From Haloarchaeobius amylolyticus (lineage in GTDB: Archaea > Halobacteriota > Halobacteria > Halobacteriales > Natrialbaceae): 64,000 nucleotides of DNA. Position 1 is the stretch's first letter. Every line of letters begins with the position of its first letter. Below are positions 8,530 to 15,980 of this stretch, piece by piece. Position numbers and translations under genes: made by a program. Where the stretch lies: assembly GCF_026616195.1 (NCBI RefSeq), contig NZ_JANHDH010000001.1, positions 1,488,001 through 1,552,000 of the forward strand, given 5' to 3'. The notes under the pieces were generated by a model. It saw only the letters and a list, made by a program, of their open reading frames with translations, searched no databases and was not told the DNA's origin.

Positions 8530-8937
8530 ATGGACTCTCGGTCACTTTACGCTGCAGATTACGACCTCATCCGCGAGGCAGAGACCTGTCTCGACGAACA
8601 CTTCCACCCAGAGCGACACGACGTCGCCGCCGCGCTCCGGACCGAATCCGGCGAGGTCTACACCGCCATCAACGTGAACTCGCGCATCGGGAACGCCAGC
8701 GTCCACGCCGAGCCGGTGAACCTCGCGAACGCGCTCCGGGACGGCCACACCCGCTTCGACTGTTCCGTGGCCGTGTACTACCCCGACGGCGACCCGGAGA
8801 ACGACCCGGCCGTGACACCGGCCTGTGGCGTCTGCCGGGAACTGCTGTACGACTACGACGTGGAACTCGACGTCATCGTCATGGACGACGGGGACGTGCG
8901 GAAGGCGAGCATCACGGAACTGCTGCCCGGTCGCTGA
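8530..8937 (+). CDS. cdd: Cytidine deaminase-like protein
   Basis: Predicted 135 aa, close to the usual 130-aa length of homotetrameric cytidine deaminases. It hydrolyses cytidine or deoxycytidine to uridine forms in pyrimidine salvage. Zinc-site residues are His59 and catalytic Glu61 (SVHAEP) with Cys99 and Cys102 (PACGVCRE). The His in place of the first Cys is also seen in blasticidin-S-deaminase-like members, so that side branch cannot be excluded. The YTAINVNSRIG substrate strand is present. It ends one base before the convergent deacylase gene. Confidence 0.8.
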   Translation: MDSRSLYAADYDLIREAETCLDEHFHPERHDVAAALRTESGEVYTAINVNSRIGNASVHAEPVNLANALRDGHTRFDCSVAVYYPDGDPENDPAVTPACGVCRELLYDYDVELDVIVMDDGDVRKASITELLPGR

Positions 8938-8938
8938 C

Positions 8939-9916
8939 TCACTCCTCGAGGGGCACGGCCACGCTCGCGAGCCGGTCGCCACCTTTCACCGTCGCCTCTC
9001 GCGTTATCGCGTAGAGGATGCCGTCGCGAGTCGACTCGGCGCGCTGGAGGACCTCGTAGGTCGTCGGGTCGTAGACGACGCCGAGGTGGTCGCCCTCGGC
9101 GATGGTCTGGCCGAGGGCGAGCCCCTCGGCCGGCCGGAACAACCCCGACTCTTTCGCGTCCACCCGGCCGAGATGGTTGCGAGCCACGCGTGGCTCGCCC
9201 GTCGGGATCACCTGTCCGTCGAGCACGTCGAGCGACCGGAGCACGTTCAGGACGCCCCGGACCCCGGTCCTGACGGCGTCCTCGACGATCTGCTTGTTGT
9301 GGGCGAGTTCGGGCGTGATGGCGGGGATGTCCTCGCGGGCCGCGACCACCCGCAGTTTCCCGTCGAATCCGCGTCGATGCCACGACTCCGGGGCACCGTC
9401 GCCGGCCTGCTCGGCGAGCAGCAGGTCGGTCCCGAACACCTCCGCGAGGTCGCGCGAGGCGGGGTCGCCCTCCATGAAGACGGTGTGGGTCTGCATGTCC
9501 GGGCTGCCGGTGTGCAGGTCGACGATGGCATCGGCCTCGCCCGCGTACTCCCAGAGCGCCGCCGCCATGCGCTGGTGGACGCTCCCGGTCGGGGTCCCCG
9601 GCCAGACGCGGTTCATGTTCGGGTTCACCGAGTCCAGCACCTCGGGCGTGGTGTAGGAGATGCGGTCGAAGGTGAGCGGGTTCGCGACGGGGACCACGAC
9701 GACGCGCCCGCGGAGCTCCGTCGTCGGCAACTCGTCGTGGAGCCGGCGACACACCTCGGTCCCGTTGATCTCGCGGCCGTGCTGGGCGGCCTGGACGTAC
9801 ACCGTCGGCCCTTCCGCCGGGCCCTCGTAGCTGTGGACCGTGGTCGTGACCTCGACGCCGGAGGGGAGCCTGGCCAGTGTCACGCGCTCTCTGCGATGGC
9901 GAGCCGAGCGGGTCAT
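8939..9916 (-). CDS. Succinylglutamate desuccinylase/aspartoacylase family zinc deacylase
   Basis: Predicted 325 aa M14-like zinc enzyme. Metal ligands fit the family pattern: AAQHGREINGTE (His and Glu), then DLHTGSPD (His). The arginine-containing PLTFDRISYTTPE and NPNMNRVWPG segments match the substrate-binding part of aspartoacylases. The C-terminal 90 residues form the usual beta-rich lid (GRVDAKESGLFRPAEG, then YDPTTYEVLQRAES). Such enzymes remove an acyl group from an N-acyl amino acid or related compound; the substrate is not predictable. ATG at 9916 (MTRSARHRRE) is chosen. The next upstream gene on this strand is a GNAT, 41 bases away, possibly co-transcribed. Confidence 0.82.
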   Translation of the reverse strand: MTRSARHRRERVTLARLPSGVEVTTTVHSYEGPAEGPTVYVQAAQHGREINGTEVCRRLHDELPTTELRGRVVVVPVANPLTFDRISYTTPEVLDSVNPNMNRVWPGTPTGSVHQRMAAALWEYAGEADAIVDLHTGSPDMQTHTVFMEGDPASRDLAEVFGTDLLLAEQAGDGAPESWHRRGFDGKLRVVAAREDIPAITPELAHNKQIVEDAVRTGVRGVLNVLRSLDVLDGQVIPTGEPRVARNHLGRVDAKESGLFRPAEGLALGQTIAEGDHLGVVYDPTTYEVLQRAESTRDGILYAITREATVKGGDRLASVAVPLEE

Positions 9917-9957
9917 TCGCTCCTGTGGTTCGGGCGGCTGGCTATTGAATCCACGCA

Positions 9958-10479
9958 CTACGCGTCAGACCGCAGGATGGCGTAGAGGTGGCTGTCGACG
10001 AACGAGCCGTCGATGTACTCGTGCTCGCGGAGGACGCCCTCGCGGTCGAACCCGAGTTTCTCGAGGACGCGCTGGGACGCCTCGTTGGCCGCGAGGGTGT
10101 CCGCGGTCACCTTGTGCAGGCGCAACTCGTCGAAGGCGTACTCGACGACGAGGTCGACCATCTCGGTCGCGTACCCCTCGCCCTGGTGCTCGGGGACGAC
10201 CCAGTAGCCGAGGCGGGCCCGGCCGGGGACGTGCTCGACGTCGAACAGGGCGACGAAGCCGACGCGCTCGCCCGCGTGTATCGCGACGAACGCGAGGTTC
10301 TCGCGGACCGTCACCGAGTCGAGGAAGGACTCGGCGTCCGCGATGGTCTGTGGGAACGACCGCGTCAGCGAGCCGCGCATGGCCGGGTCGTTCTGGTGAT
10401 GGCGCAGGAAGTCGAGGTCCGAGGGCTCGACCGACCGGAGCGCGAGCCGGTCCCCCCGGAGAAAGGTCGTATCGACCAT
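9958..10479 (-). CDS. RimJ/RimL-type GNAT N-acetyltransferase
   Basis: Predicted 173 aa. It uses acetyl-CoA to acetylate an amine. Signs of the RimJ/RimL branch are LRGDRLALRSVEPSDLDFL at the N-terminus, the central strand RARLGYWVVPEHQGEGYATE containing the QGxGxA/G CoA pyrophosphate loop, LHKVTADTLAANEASQRVLE, and LGFDREGVLREHEY. These enzymes act on ribosomal protein N-termini or small molecules. It lies upstream of the deacylase on the same strand and divergent from the cyclophilin gene. Confidence 0.85.
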   Translation of the reverse strand: MVDTTFLRGDRLALRSVEPSDLDFLRHHQNDPAMRGSLTRSFPQTIADAESFLDSVTVRENLAFVAIHAGERVGFVALFDVEHVPGRARLGYWVVPEHQGEGYATEMVDLVVEYAFDELRLHKVTADTLAANEASQRVLEKLGFDREGVLREHEYIDGSFVDSHLYAILRSDA

Positions 10480-10557
10480 GGGCTAGAGAGGGGCGACTGG
10501 AGCGTAAGCGTGCCGACAATCCACAACGTTTTCCCCCGGGCGGTCGTCGGTCAGAGC

Positions 10558-11076
10558 ATGAGCGACCTGACTGCCACCATCCACACGAACCGCGGCGACA
10601 TCGAGGTCGAACTGTACGACGAGCGCGCCCCGCGCACCGTCGACAACTTCGTCGGCCTCGCCACAGGCGAGAAGGCCTGGACGGACCCCGAGACCGGGGA
10701 GACGGTCGAGGGCGAGCCGCTGTACGAGGACGTCGTCTTCCACCGCGTCATCGAGGGCTTCATGATCCAGGGCGGCGACCCGACCGGGACCGGCCGCGGC
10801 GGCCCCGGCTACGAGTTCGACGACGAGTTCCACGACGAGCTGAACCACGACGACGCCGGCATCCTCTCGATGGCCAACGCCGGCCCGAACACGAACGGCT
10901 CGCAGTTCTTCATCACGCTCGACGCCACGCCGCACCTCGACGGCAAGCACTCCGTCTTCGGGAAGGTCGTCGACGGCATGGACGTCGTCGAGGAGATCGG
11001 CTCCCTGCCGACCGACGCACAGGACCGCCCGATGGAGGACGTCGTCATCGAGTCCGTCGACGTCCACGACGAGTAA
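10558..11076 (+). CDS. Cyclophilin-type peptidyl-prolyl cis-trans isomerase
   Basis: Predicted 172 aa, single cyclophilin domain without a signal peptide, therefore cytoplasmic. It speeds cis-trans isomerisation of Xaa-Pro bonds. The active-site block VVFHRVIEGFMIQGGDPTGT holds the catalytic Arg and Phe, followed by MANAGPNTNGSQFFI and LDGKHSVFGKV. The acidic insert between the first strands (TDPETGETVEGEP) is normal for haloarchaea. ATG at 10558 (MSDLTATIHT) matches the family start; the longer upstream frame is antisense to the GNAT gene. Confidence 0.93.
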   Translation: MSDLTATIHTNRGDIEVELYDERAPRTVDNFVGLATGEKAWTDPETGETVEGEPLYEDVVFHRVIEGFMIQGGDPTGTGRGGPGYEFDDEFHDELNHDDAGILSMANAGPNTNGSQFFITLDATPHLDGKHSVFGKVVDGMDVVEEIGSLPTDAQDRPMEDVVIESVDVHDE

Positions 11077-11185
11077 GCAGTTTCGACCCACCACTTCTTT
11101 CGACGCCGCCTCGCCAGCGACAGCGCTCTCCCCGCCGGCACTCGTCGGGGGTAGCGTTTACTTCCGGGGCCGCGAGGTTCGGGGT

Positions 11186-11695
11186 ATGCTCCGTCGCCTG
11201 CGAGAGACCGGCCCCGCGTTGCTCGTCCCCCTCGCGTGGACGTTCGCGACATTCGCCCACCTCGAGGCCGCCAGCACCCACACCGTCCGGGTCGGGATGG
11301 TCGTCATGGACGTCCTGCTCGTCGCGTTCACCGTGCTGTCGTGGCAGGACATGCAGGCGGGCGTGTTGCTCGCCTGGAAGACGGTCCTCGTCGTCGGGAC
11401 CGCCCTGAACCTGCTCGGGACGGTCGCGCTCTTCGCCGACCCCGTGAACACGACGCTGGCCGCCGTGACGGTCGTCGGCTGGATGCTCGTCCCGGCCGCG
11501 GGCTACGTCTACACCGGTCTGCACGTCGACCGCCAGCCACAGGTCTACCTCGCCGGGGCAGGGCTCAGCCTCCTCGGCGCGATACTCTACCTCGCGCCGG
11601 CCGTGGCGGGCGGCATAGACACCGCCCTGCCCGGGTTCGCACTCGTCGGCATCGGCCAGACCGCCGGCATCCTGGCGGCCGTGGTGACCTACTGA
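11186..11695 (+). CDS. Six-helix membrane protein of unknown function
   Basis: Predicted 169 aa with about five to six hydrophobic helices covering most of the chain (for example TVRVGMVVMDVLLVAFTVLS and MLVPAAGYVYTG). Charged residues are confined to short loops. There is no signal peptide and no recognisable motif. It follows the cyclophilin gene by 109 bases on the same strand and ends one base before the convergent propeller gene. Probably a haloarchaea-restricted family. Start ATG at 11186 (MLRRLRETGP) fits positive-inside topology. Confidence 0.6.
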   Translation: MLRRLRETGPALLVPLAWTFATFAHLEAASTHTVRVGMVVMDVLLVAFTVLSWQDMQAGVLLAWKTVLVVGTALNLLGTVALFADPVNTTLAAVTVVGWMLVPAAGYVYTGLHVDRQPQVYLAGAGLSLLGAILYLAPAVAGGIDTALPGFALVGIGQTAGILAAVVTY

Positions 11696-11696
11696 G

Positions 11697-12899
11697 TCAC
11701 GCCAGCGCCAACAGGTGGAACGACTGCTCGCCCGTCTGGGCCACGACGTAGATGACGCCGTCGTCGATGACCGGGCCGGGCCCGACGCGACCGTGGAACG
11801 ACCGCTCCCACCGGGTGGCCGGGCCGTCCTCCCCGAAGGCGGTCGTGTTCGGCGTCGGGTCCAGCGCGTACAGTTTGTCGCCGCCGACGAACACGGTGTC
11901 ACGGGCGAGGACGGGTGCGGTGTGGCGCCAGTCGCCGGTGTCGTAGGTCCACCGCCGGTCACCCGTCTTCGGGTCGATGGCGGACAGCCCCCTGGTGCCG
12001 GCCGCGTAGAGGTACTGCCCCACCGCGAGCACGCCGTTGTTCCAGCCGGTCTCGACCGTCCAGTCGACCTCGCCGCGTGGCGTGTACCCGGTCCGGATGC
12101 CCCGTGTCTTCCCGTCGAGGAAGTTGCAGTAGATGCCGTCGGTACCGGTGCTGGGCGGTGCCTGGACCATGGCCGGGAAGGTCCACTCGCCGCGGCCGAC
12201 GCCGTCGGGCCCGAGCAGGAACAGTTTGCGGGCCTCCGTGACGACCGCGATGGTGTGGCCATTGTGTATCGCCGGCTGACCGAACAGTCGCCCGAACAGC
12301 CGCCGCGACCACTCCGTCTCGCCCGTCGCCGGGTCGAGCTGGAAGAGTCGCTCACCGGCCGGCACGTACAGCCGGTCGCCGGCGTAGGTCGCCGGGGTCC
12401 CGACCCCGCCCCACGCGTCGATGGGTCGCTCCCAGTGTCGCTCGCCGGTCGCCGAATCGACGGCCACGAGGCGGTCGCTCTGTGGGACGTACGCCGTGTC
12501 ACCGAAGACGAGGGGGAGTTCGCCGACGTCCGGGAGCGACCAGCGACGGCTCCCGTCGCTCGCCTCGAGCGCGTGCAGCGAATCGCCGTGGACGTGGTAG
12601 ACGGTGTCGTTCGCGACCAGCGGTTCCACCCGCCGGGACAGCTGCGGGACCTCGACGCGCCACTGCTCCGAGACGCCGTCGATGGGGGCCTTCCCGTCGC
12701 TGACCTGCCGGGTGTTGCTGGCGTCGCTCCCGAAGCTCCCCCACTCCCCGTCCGCACCGAAGATGTGGTCGTCGGGGTCCGGCATCGCGTCGACACCGGC
12801 TGCGGGCGGGTCGTCGGGCGAGGCGGTACAGCCCGCGAGTGCCGCGATGGAGGCGCCGAGACTGCCGAGGAGGGCTCGGCGAGAGGGCCGTGGGGACAT
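11697..12899 (-). CDS. Exported PQQ-type beta-propeller lipoprotein
   Basis: Predicted 400 aa. A Tat motif (RPSRRALLGSLG), hydrophobic core and lipobox ALAGC indicate lipid-anchored export. The mature part is an outer-membrane-BamB/PQQ-like propeller with repeated strands such as LHALEASDGSRRWSLP, LVAVDSATGERHWERP, LFQLDPATGETEWSRR, and LSAIDPKTGDRRWTYD. Blade repeats have the tryptophan docking pattern of PQQ dehydrogenases, but no catalytic Asp/Glu cluster is obvious, so a binding or scaffold role is likely. The gene is divergent from a ferredoxin gene, with both starts in a 108-base region. Confidence 0.82.
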   Translation of the reverse strand: MSPRPSRRALLGSLGASIAALAGCTASPDDPPAAGVDAMPDPDDHIFGADGEWGSFGSDASNTRQVSDGKAPIDGVSEQWRVEVPQLSRRVEPLVANDTVYHVHGDSLHALEASDGSRRWSLPDVGELPLVFGDTAYVPQSDRLVAVDSATGERHWERPIDAWGGVGTPATYAGDRLYVPAGERLFQLDPATGETEWSRRLFGRLFGQPAIHNGHTIAVVTEARKLFLLGPDGVGRGEWTFPAMVQAPPSTGTDGIYCNFLDGKTRGIRTGYTPRGEVDWTVETGWNNGVLAVGQYLYAAGTRGLSAIDPKTGDRRWTYDTGDWRHTAPVLARDTVFVGGDKLYALDPTPNTTAFGEDGPATRWERSFHGRVGPGPVIDDGVIYVVAQTGEQSFHLLALA

Positions 12900-13007
12900 A
12901 CCAGATAGTTATCAGAATCGCGGCATAAGTCTTGTCCGGGAAGGCGGGGAGTCAGGTACGACCCGAGACCGACACACGAAAGTCACTCGCTCCCCGAACA
13001 ATCGGGC

Positions 13008-13349
13008 ATGAGCGACGCCGACGACGCCCACGCCCCCAGCGAGATCGGCGAGGCGAACGCCCCGCCCGTCGAGGAGAAACCCTACAAGATCATCTTCGAG
13101 GCCAACAAGTGCTTCGGCGCGGGCAAGTGCGCCGAGGTCTCGGGCAACTGGGAGATGGACATCTCGACCGCCCTCGCGCGCCCGAAGACGTACTTCTTCG
13201 GCGAGGACGACCTCGAACACAACATCAGGGCCGCGGAGGCCTGCCCGGCGAAGAAGGGCGAGGGCATCATCCACGTCGTCGACCGGCGGACCGACGAGGA
13301 ACTCGCCCCGAACCCCCACGGGGACGGGACGCTCTCGGTCGACTGGTAG
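13008..13349 (+). CDS. Small ferredoxin with three cluster cysteines
   Basis: Predicted 113 aa, acidic, cytoplasmic. The core resembles single-cluster bacterial-type ferredoxins: FEANKCFGAGKCAEV gives Cys35 and Cys41, and AAEACPAKKG gives Cys79. Only these three cysteines exist in the protein, which fits a 3Fe-4S cluster as in cytochrome P450 partner ferredoxins (CxGxGxC ... CP). It should carry single electrons, but the partner is not visible locally. The N-terminal 25 residues are an acidic extension. Start ATG at 13008. Confidence 0.75.
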   Translation: MSDADDAHAPSEIGEANAPPVEEKPYKIIFEANKCFGAGKCAEVSGNWEMDISTALARPKTYFFGEDDLEHNIRAAEACPAKKGEGIIHVVDRRTDEELAPNPHGDGTLSVDW

Positions 13350-13380
13350 ACAGGACTGTTCTCGGGGCGTGGCGCCCCAC

Positions 13381-13851
13381 CTATGTGCGGATGGGTCTGC
13401 CGCAGCGACAGAGGACCCACCACGCATCGTCGATACCCTGCCCGTTCGCGTCACCGGGTTCCTCGTCCCCAGCGAAGCGGTAGAGCGGCCACCCCTCGGC
13501 GGTCACCTGCGTCTGGCCGTCGGCGCGTTCGATGGTCGCGACGCTGGCGGTGACCGTCGAGGCCACCGAGACGCTGGCCTCGCCCGCGACGGTCAGCGGC
13601 GGCCAGGCATCCGTACACCCGCCGGTACAGGCGCTCTCGCCGCTTCCCTGCGTGTCCGCCTCGAACATGTAGAGGGTCATCCCGTCACCGTCGACGAGGA
13701 CCGGCTCGCCGATACCCGCGACGGTCCCGGTCTGGAGCGTCGAGGTGCCGGACGCCAGCTGGGACGTCCTGGCGGCCGCGACGCTGGCGAGTCCGGTGAC
13801 ACCGAGCGATGCAGCGCTCGCGAGCAGTACCGACCGACGTGTGTACGTCAT
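13381..13851 (-). CDS. Exported COG4315-type repeat protein (no lipobox)
   Basis: Predicted 156 aa. The N-terminus TRRSVLLASAASLGVTGLAS is a Tat-like signal ending in AAA without a lipobox Cys. The mature part has the secreted repeat family usually called Lipoprotein_15/COG4315: GMTLYMFEADTQGSGESAC, GGCTDAWPPLTV, and the second half GWPLYRFAGDEEPGDANGQG then DDAWWVL. The family function is unknown. A paralogue (14402-14980) lies on the other side of tRNA-Leu; the two share the motif order SGESAC-GGC-AWPPLTV. It converges with the ferredoxin gene. Confidence 0.75.
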   Translation of the reverse strand: MTYTRRSVLLASAASLGVTGLASVAAARTSQLASGTSTLQTGTVAGIGEPVLVDGDGMTLYMFEADTQGSGESACTGGCTDAWPPLTVAGEASVSVASTVTASVATIERADGQTQVTAEGWPLYRFAGDEEPGDANGQGIDDAWWVLCRCGRPIRT

Positions 13852-13965
13852 GCGAGTGCTAGGCGATGGGCACTGAAAGCGATTTTTTCGCCTGCGCCCG
13901 ACAGTCGTCTCGAATCGAGAATCGAACTGGGTAGTTCACGCGGGTGAGGGCACTCGGCTCGTAAG

Positions 13966-13982
13966 CGAAACCGATTTCATAC
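13966..13982 (+). promoter_or_regulatory. Promoter (BRE and TATA) of tRNA-Leu
   Basis: CGAAACC followed by GATTTCATA is centred about 28 bases before the tRNA 5' end, the spacing expected for archaeal RNA polymerase. Confidence 0.45.
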
Positions 13983-14005
13983 GGGGTCGACAACCGACTG
14001 ACTGC

Positions 14006-14090
14006 GCGAGGGTGGCTGAGCCTGGCCAAAAGCGGCGGACTTAAGATCCGCTCCTGTAGAGGTTCGCGGGTTCGAATCCTGCCCCTCGCA
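14006..14090 (+). tRNA. tRNA-Leu (anticodon UAA)
   Basis: An 85-base class II tRNA. The acceptor arms GCGAGGG and CCCTCGC pair perfectly, with discriminator A at 14090; the CCA is not encoded. The anticodon stem GCGGA/TCCGC encloses loop CTTAAGA, giving anticodon TAA at 14042-14044, which reads UUA. The long variable arm expected of leucine tRNA lies between the anticodon and T stems. The T-arm contains GGTTCGAATCC. No intron is seen. Its 3' flank holds two inverted copies of its own T-arm sequence. Confidence 0.95.
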
Positions 14091-14098
14091 TACCGTCT

Positions 14099-14360
14099 CG
14101 AACGCCAGTGAGAGACGTGTATGCGACACGGGAGGATTCGAACCAGGGAGGTCGCGCGCAGCGAAGCGAGCACGTCCGACCGTGGTTCGAATCCTGCCCC
14201 GCAGGCGGATTCTGGTGCCGCGAACGCCAGTGAGAGACGTATATGCGAGCAAAGGATTCGAACCAGGGAGCAGCTTCGCTGCGACCGTGGTTCGAATCCT
14301 GCCCGCCTGCGTGAACCGGGAGTCGTCTCGAGCGACACCAGCGAGAGACACACCTACGAA
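14099..14360. repeat. tRNA-flanking repeat array with inverted T-arm copies
   Basis: Two full units follow the tRNA. Each starts with a 28-base block beginning CGAACGCCAGTGAGAGACGT (14099-14126 and 14221-14248, one mismatch). Each then has AGGATTCGAACCA and its exact inverse TGGTTCGAATCCT (14133-14145 with 14183-14195; 14253-14265 with 14288-14300). The right arms continue into CCTGCCC, copying the 3' part of the tRNA (14069-14085). A degenerate third block lies at 14329-14360. The second unit has a tight GCAGC-TTC-GCTGC hairpin in its loop. No plausible gene is present; reading frames here translate only the repeat. Confidence 0.8.
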
Positions 14361-14401
14361 CACGCAACCACCAAGAAAACCACCGCGAGAAGCAACAGCC
14401 C

Positions 14402-14980
14402 TCAGTAGTAGCCGTCCGTCGTCGTCTCCTCACCGCCGCCGGTCGTGGTGTCGGTCCCGCCCCCGCGAACCGGCGTCCCGTCGGGACGCAGGACCCACCA
14501 CACGTCGTTGACGGCCTGGCCGGTGGCGTCGCCGGGGGAGCCGTCGTTGGCGTAGTAGTACAGCGGCCAGCCGGCGGCGGCGACCTGCATCGTGCCGTCG
14601 CCGCGGTCGAACGTCGAGAGGCTGGCGGAGACGCCGTCGCCGGCCGTGGCCTCGCCGTCGACGGTGAGGGGCGGCCACGCGCTGGCACAGCCGCCGGAGC
14701 AGGCGCTCTCGCCGCTGCCCTTGCTGTCCTGGTCGAACATGTAGAGGGTCATACCCTCGGGGCCGACGAGGATGTCGCCGAGGTCCGGGTGGGAGCGGAC
14801 CTGGACGGTCGGGCCCATCATCGACGTCCCGGTGTCGGTGGCTGTCTGGGTATCGGTCGTGGTCTGCGTGTCGGTCTGCGTGTCCGTGTCGGTGCCGGCA
14901 CCGGCGTCGTCGCCGAGGCAGCCGGCGAGTGCCAGTGCGGAGGCGGACGCGGCGAGCAGGGACCGTCGTGTGCGAACCAT
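14402..14980 (-). CDS. Exported COG4315-type lipoprotein
   Basis: Predicted 192 aa. The N-terminus MVRTRRSLLAAS has a twin-arginine pair, a hydrophobic stretch and the lipobox ALAGC. A Thr/Asp-rich linker (residues about 27-55) separates the anchor from the COG4315-type domain: GMTLYMFDQDSKGSGESAC, GGCASAWPPLTV, then GWPLYYYANDGSPGDATGQ and NDVWWVL. A Gly/Thr-rich tail ends the protein. ATG at 14980 is chosen; the upstream frame has no signal logic. A 21-base motif shared with the neighbouring DUF7521-like gene lies 46-66 bases upstream, suggesting shared control. Function unknown. Confidence 0.8.
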   Translation of the reverse strand: MVRTRRSLLAASASALALAGCLGDDAGAGTDTDTQTDTQTTTDTQTATDTGTSMMGPTVQVRSHPDLGDILVGPEGMTLYMFDQDSKGSGESACSGGCASAWPPLTVDGEATAGDGVSASLSTFDRGDGTMQVAAAGWPLYYYANDGSPGDATGQAVNDVWWVLRPDGTPVRGGGTDTTTGGGEETTTDGYY

Positions 14981-15025
14981 ACGCAGGGAAAGGACCAGTG
15001 ACGGAAAAGTGGTTTTCCGAACTGC

Positions 15026-15046
15026 GTCCAAAATTCGTCCCGAATC
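15026..15046. repeat. Copy 1 of a 21-base direct repeat (candidate operator)
   Basis: TCCAAAATTCGTCC with flanks matches copy 2 at 15400-15420 in 20 of 21 positions. It sits upstream of the 14980 lipoprotein start on the minus strand. Confidence 0.5.
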
Positions 15047-15062
15047 GCCCGCGTCTCTTGGG

Positions 15063-15365
15063 CTATCGCAGCGTGAGGTTGGCGATGAACGCGAGCGCGA
15101 CCAGTTCGAGGGCACAGAGCAGGGTCACGCCGACCTGCACGTCGGTTCCCGCGGCCCGGAACCAGCCGATGAAGTCGGGGTGGAGGAGGTAGAAGTAGAG
15201 CCAGAGCGCGTTCTCGACGAGGAGGAACGCGGCGAACACGAGGTAGCCGAGGGTGTGGCGGGCGCCGTGGCGGCGGTAGTTCCCGAGCCAGACCCACCCG
15301 AGGGCGAGCAGGAGCACGGCGTTCGCCCCCGCGGCGATGCGGGCGGCCTCGAGCCACAGGGTCAT
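15063..15365 (-). CDS. Four-helix membrane protein, DUF7521-like
   Basis: Predicted 100 aa with about three to four hydrophobic helices. A YRR motif after helix 1 is shared with the protein at 50546-50824, and both have exactly 29 residues before it when this one starts at ATG 15365. A TATA box (CCTATATC on the minus strand, about 15386-15393) lies about 25 bases upstream, fitting a leaderless start. An alternative ATG at 15422 overlaps the stop of the upstream HTH gene as ATGA and would give 119 aa. It probably works with that HTH protein as a membrane sensor or partner; this is inference. Confidence 0.7.
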   Translation of the reverse strand: MTLWLEAARIAAGANAVLLLALGWVWLGNYRRHGARHTLGYLVFAAFLLVENALWLYFYLLHPDFIGWFRAAGTDVQVGVTLLCALELVALAFIANLTLR

Positions 15366-15399
15366 CGTCTGCAGTTGCGTCGCGGCCGATATAGGTGCT

Positions 15400-15420
15400 G
15401 TCCAAAATTCGTCCGGAATC
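15400..15420. repeat. Copy 2 of the 21-base direct repeat (candidate operator)
   Basis: It lies directly upstream of the TATA box of the DUF7521-like gene and overlaps the end of the HTH gene. On the minus strand it reads GGACGAATTTTGGAC. Confidence 0.5.
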
Positions 15421-15709
15421 ATGACTCCTCCTCGGTGTCGACGACCGCGAGTATCTCCTCGACCACGTCCCAGTTCGCCCGGAGCTGGTCGGTGAACAGG
15501 TACACCGCCGCGTAGTCGTCGTCGGTCCGCCGGAGGACGTTGTTCTCCAGCAGTATCTCGGTGTGGTGACGGATAGTGGTGTAGTCGAGGTCGAGTGCGG
15601 TCGCGAGTTCGTTGGCGTTGCGTGGGCGGTCCTCGATGGCACGGAGTATACGGACGCGGGTCTCGGCACCCCGCGAACTCGCCAGCAGGTGCCAGAGGAC
15701 GCCTTCCAT
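15419..15709 (-). CDS. Winged-helix transcription regulator (ArsR-like)
   Basis: Predicted 96 aa with one winged-helix domain: GAETRVRILRAIEDRPRNAN, then ELATALDLDYTTIRHHTEIL (recognition helix), then LENNVLRRTDDDYAAVYLF wing. The C-terminal helix probably dimerises. A TATA element (GGTTTTAAC on the minus strand, about 15735-15745) lies 30 bases before the ATG, so the transcript is nearly leaderless. It overlaps or abuts the DUF7521-like membrane gene. A second HTH/membrane pair at 50.5-51.2 kb has the same order. The 21-base repeat nearby is a possible binding site. Confidence 0.8.
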   Translation of the reverse strand: MEGVLWHLLASSRGAETRVRILRAIEDRPRNANELATALDLDYTTIRHHTEILLENNVLRRTDDDYAAVYLFTDQLRANWDVVEEILAVVDTEEES

Positions 15710-15980
15710 CCGCGGAACCTACCCGGACAGCGGAGTTAAAACCACGCGATGTACGCGACAGGCGACTACCCGGGCATGGCAGCGCGGTAGTCGCCCGGAA
15801 CCGACGCGAACGGATGTCATGACAGACGTCGTCCAGGTCGGTGGCTCCCGCGTGTGCAGGAACCATTCACTTTCTCTACAGGTATAGTTGGTAAACATAT
15901 CGGTTCACGACAAATACTGGGCGGGGCGGGACCCTCCGAGACAACATCGCTCTTATGAGCATGGGTGGAGGAGTAAGAGC

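Noticed and set aside
14099-14360. CRISPR-like array downstream of the tRNA
   Set aside because: Only two and a half units of about 120 bases, repeats derived from the tRNA, no spacers of constant length and no cas genes.
15819-15887. A 22-codon plus-strand frame (MTDVVQVGG...)
   Set aside because: Too short, no ribosome binding site or conservation evidence, and it lies within the promoter region of the 15981 gene.
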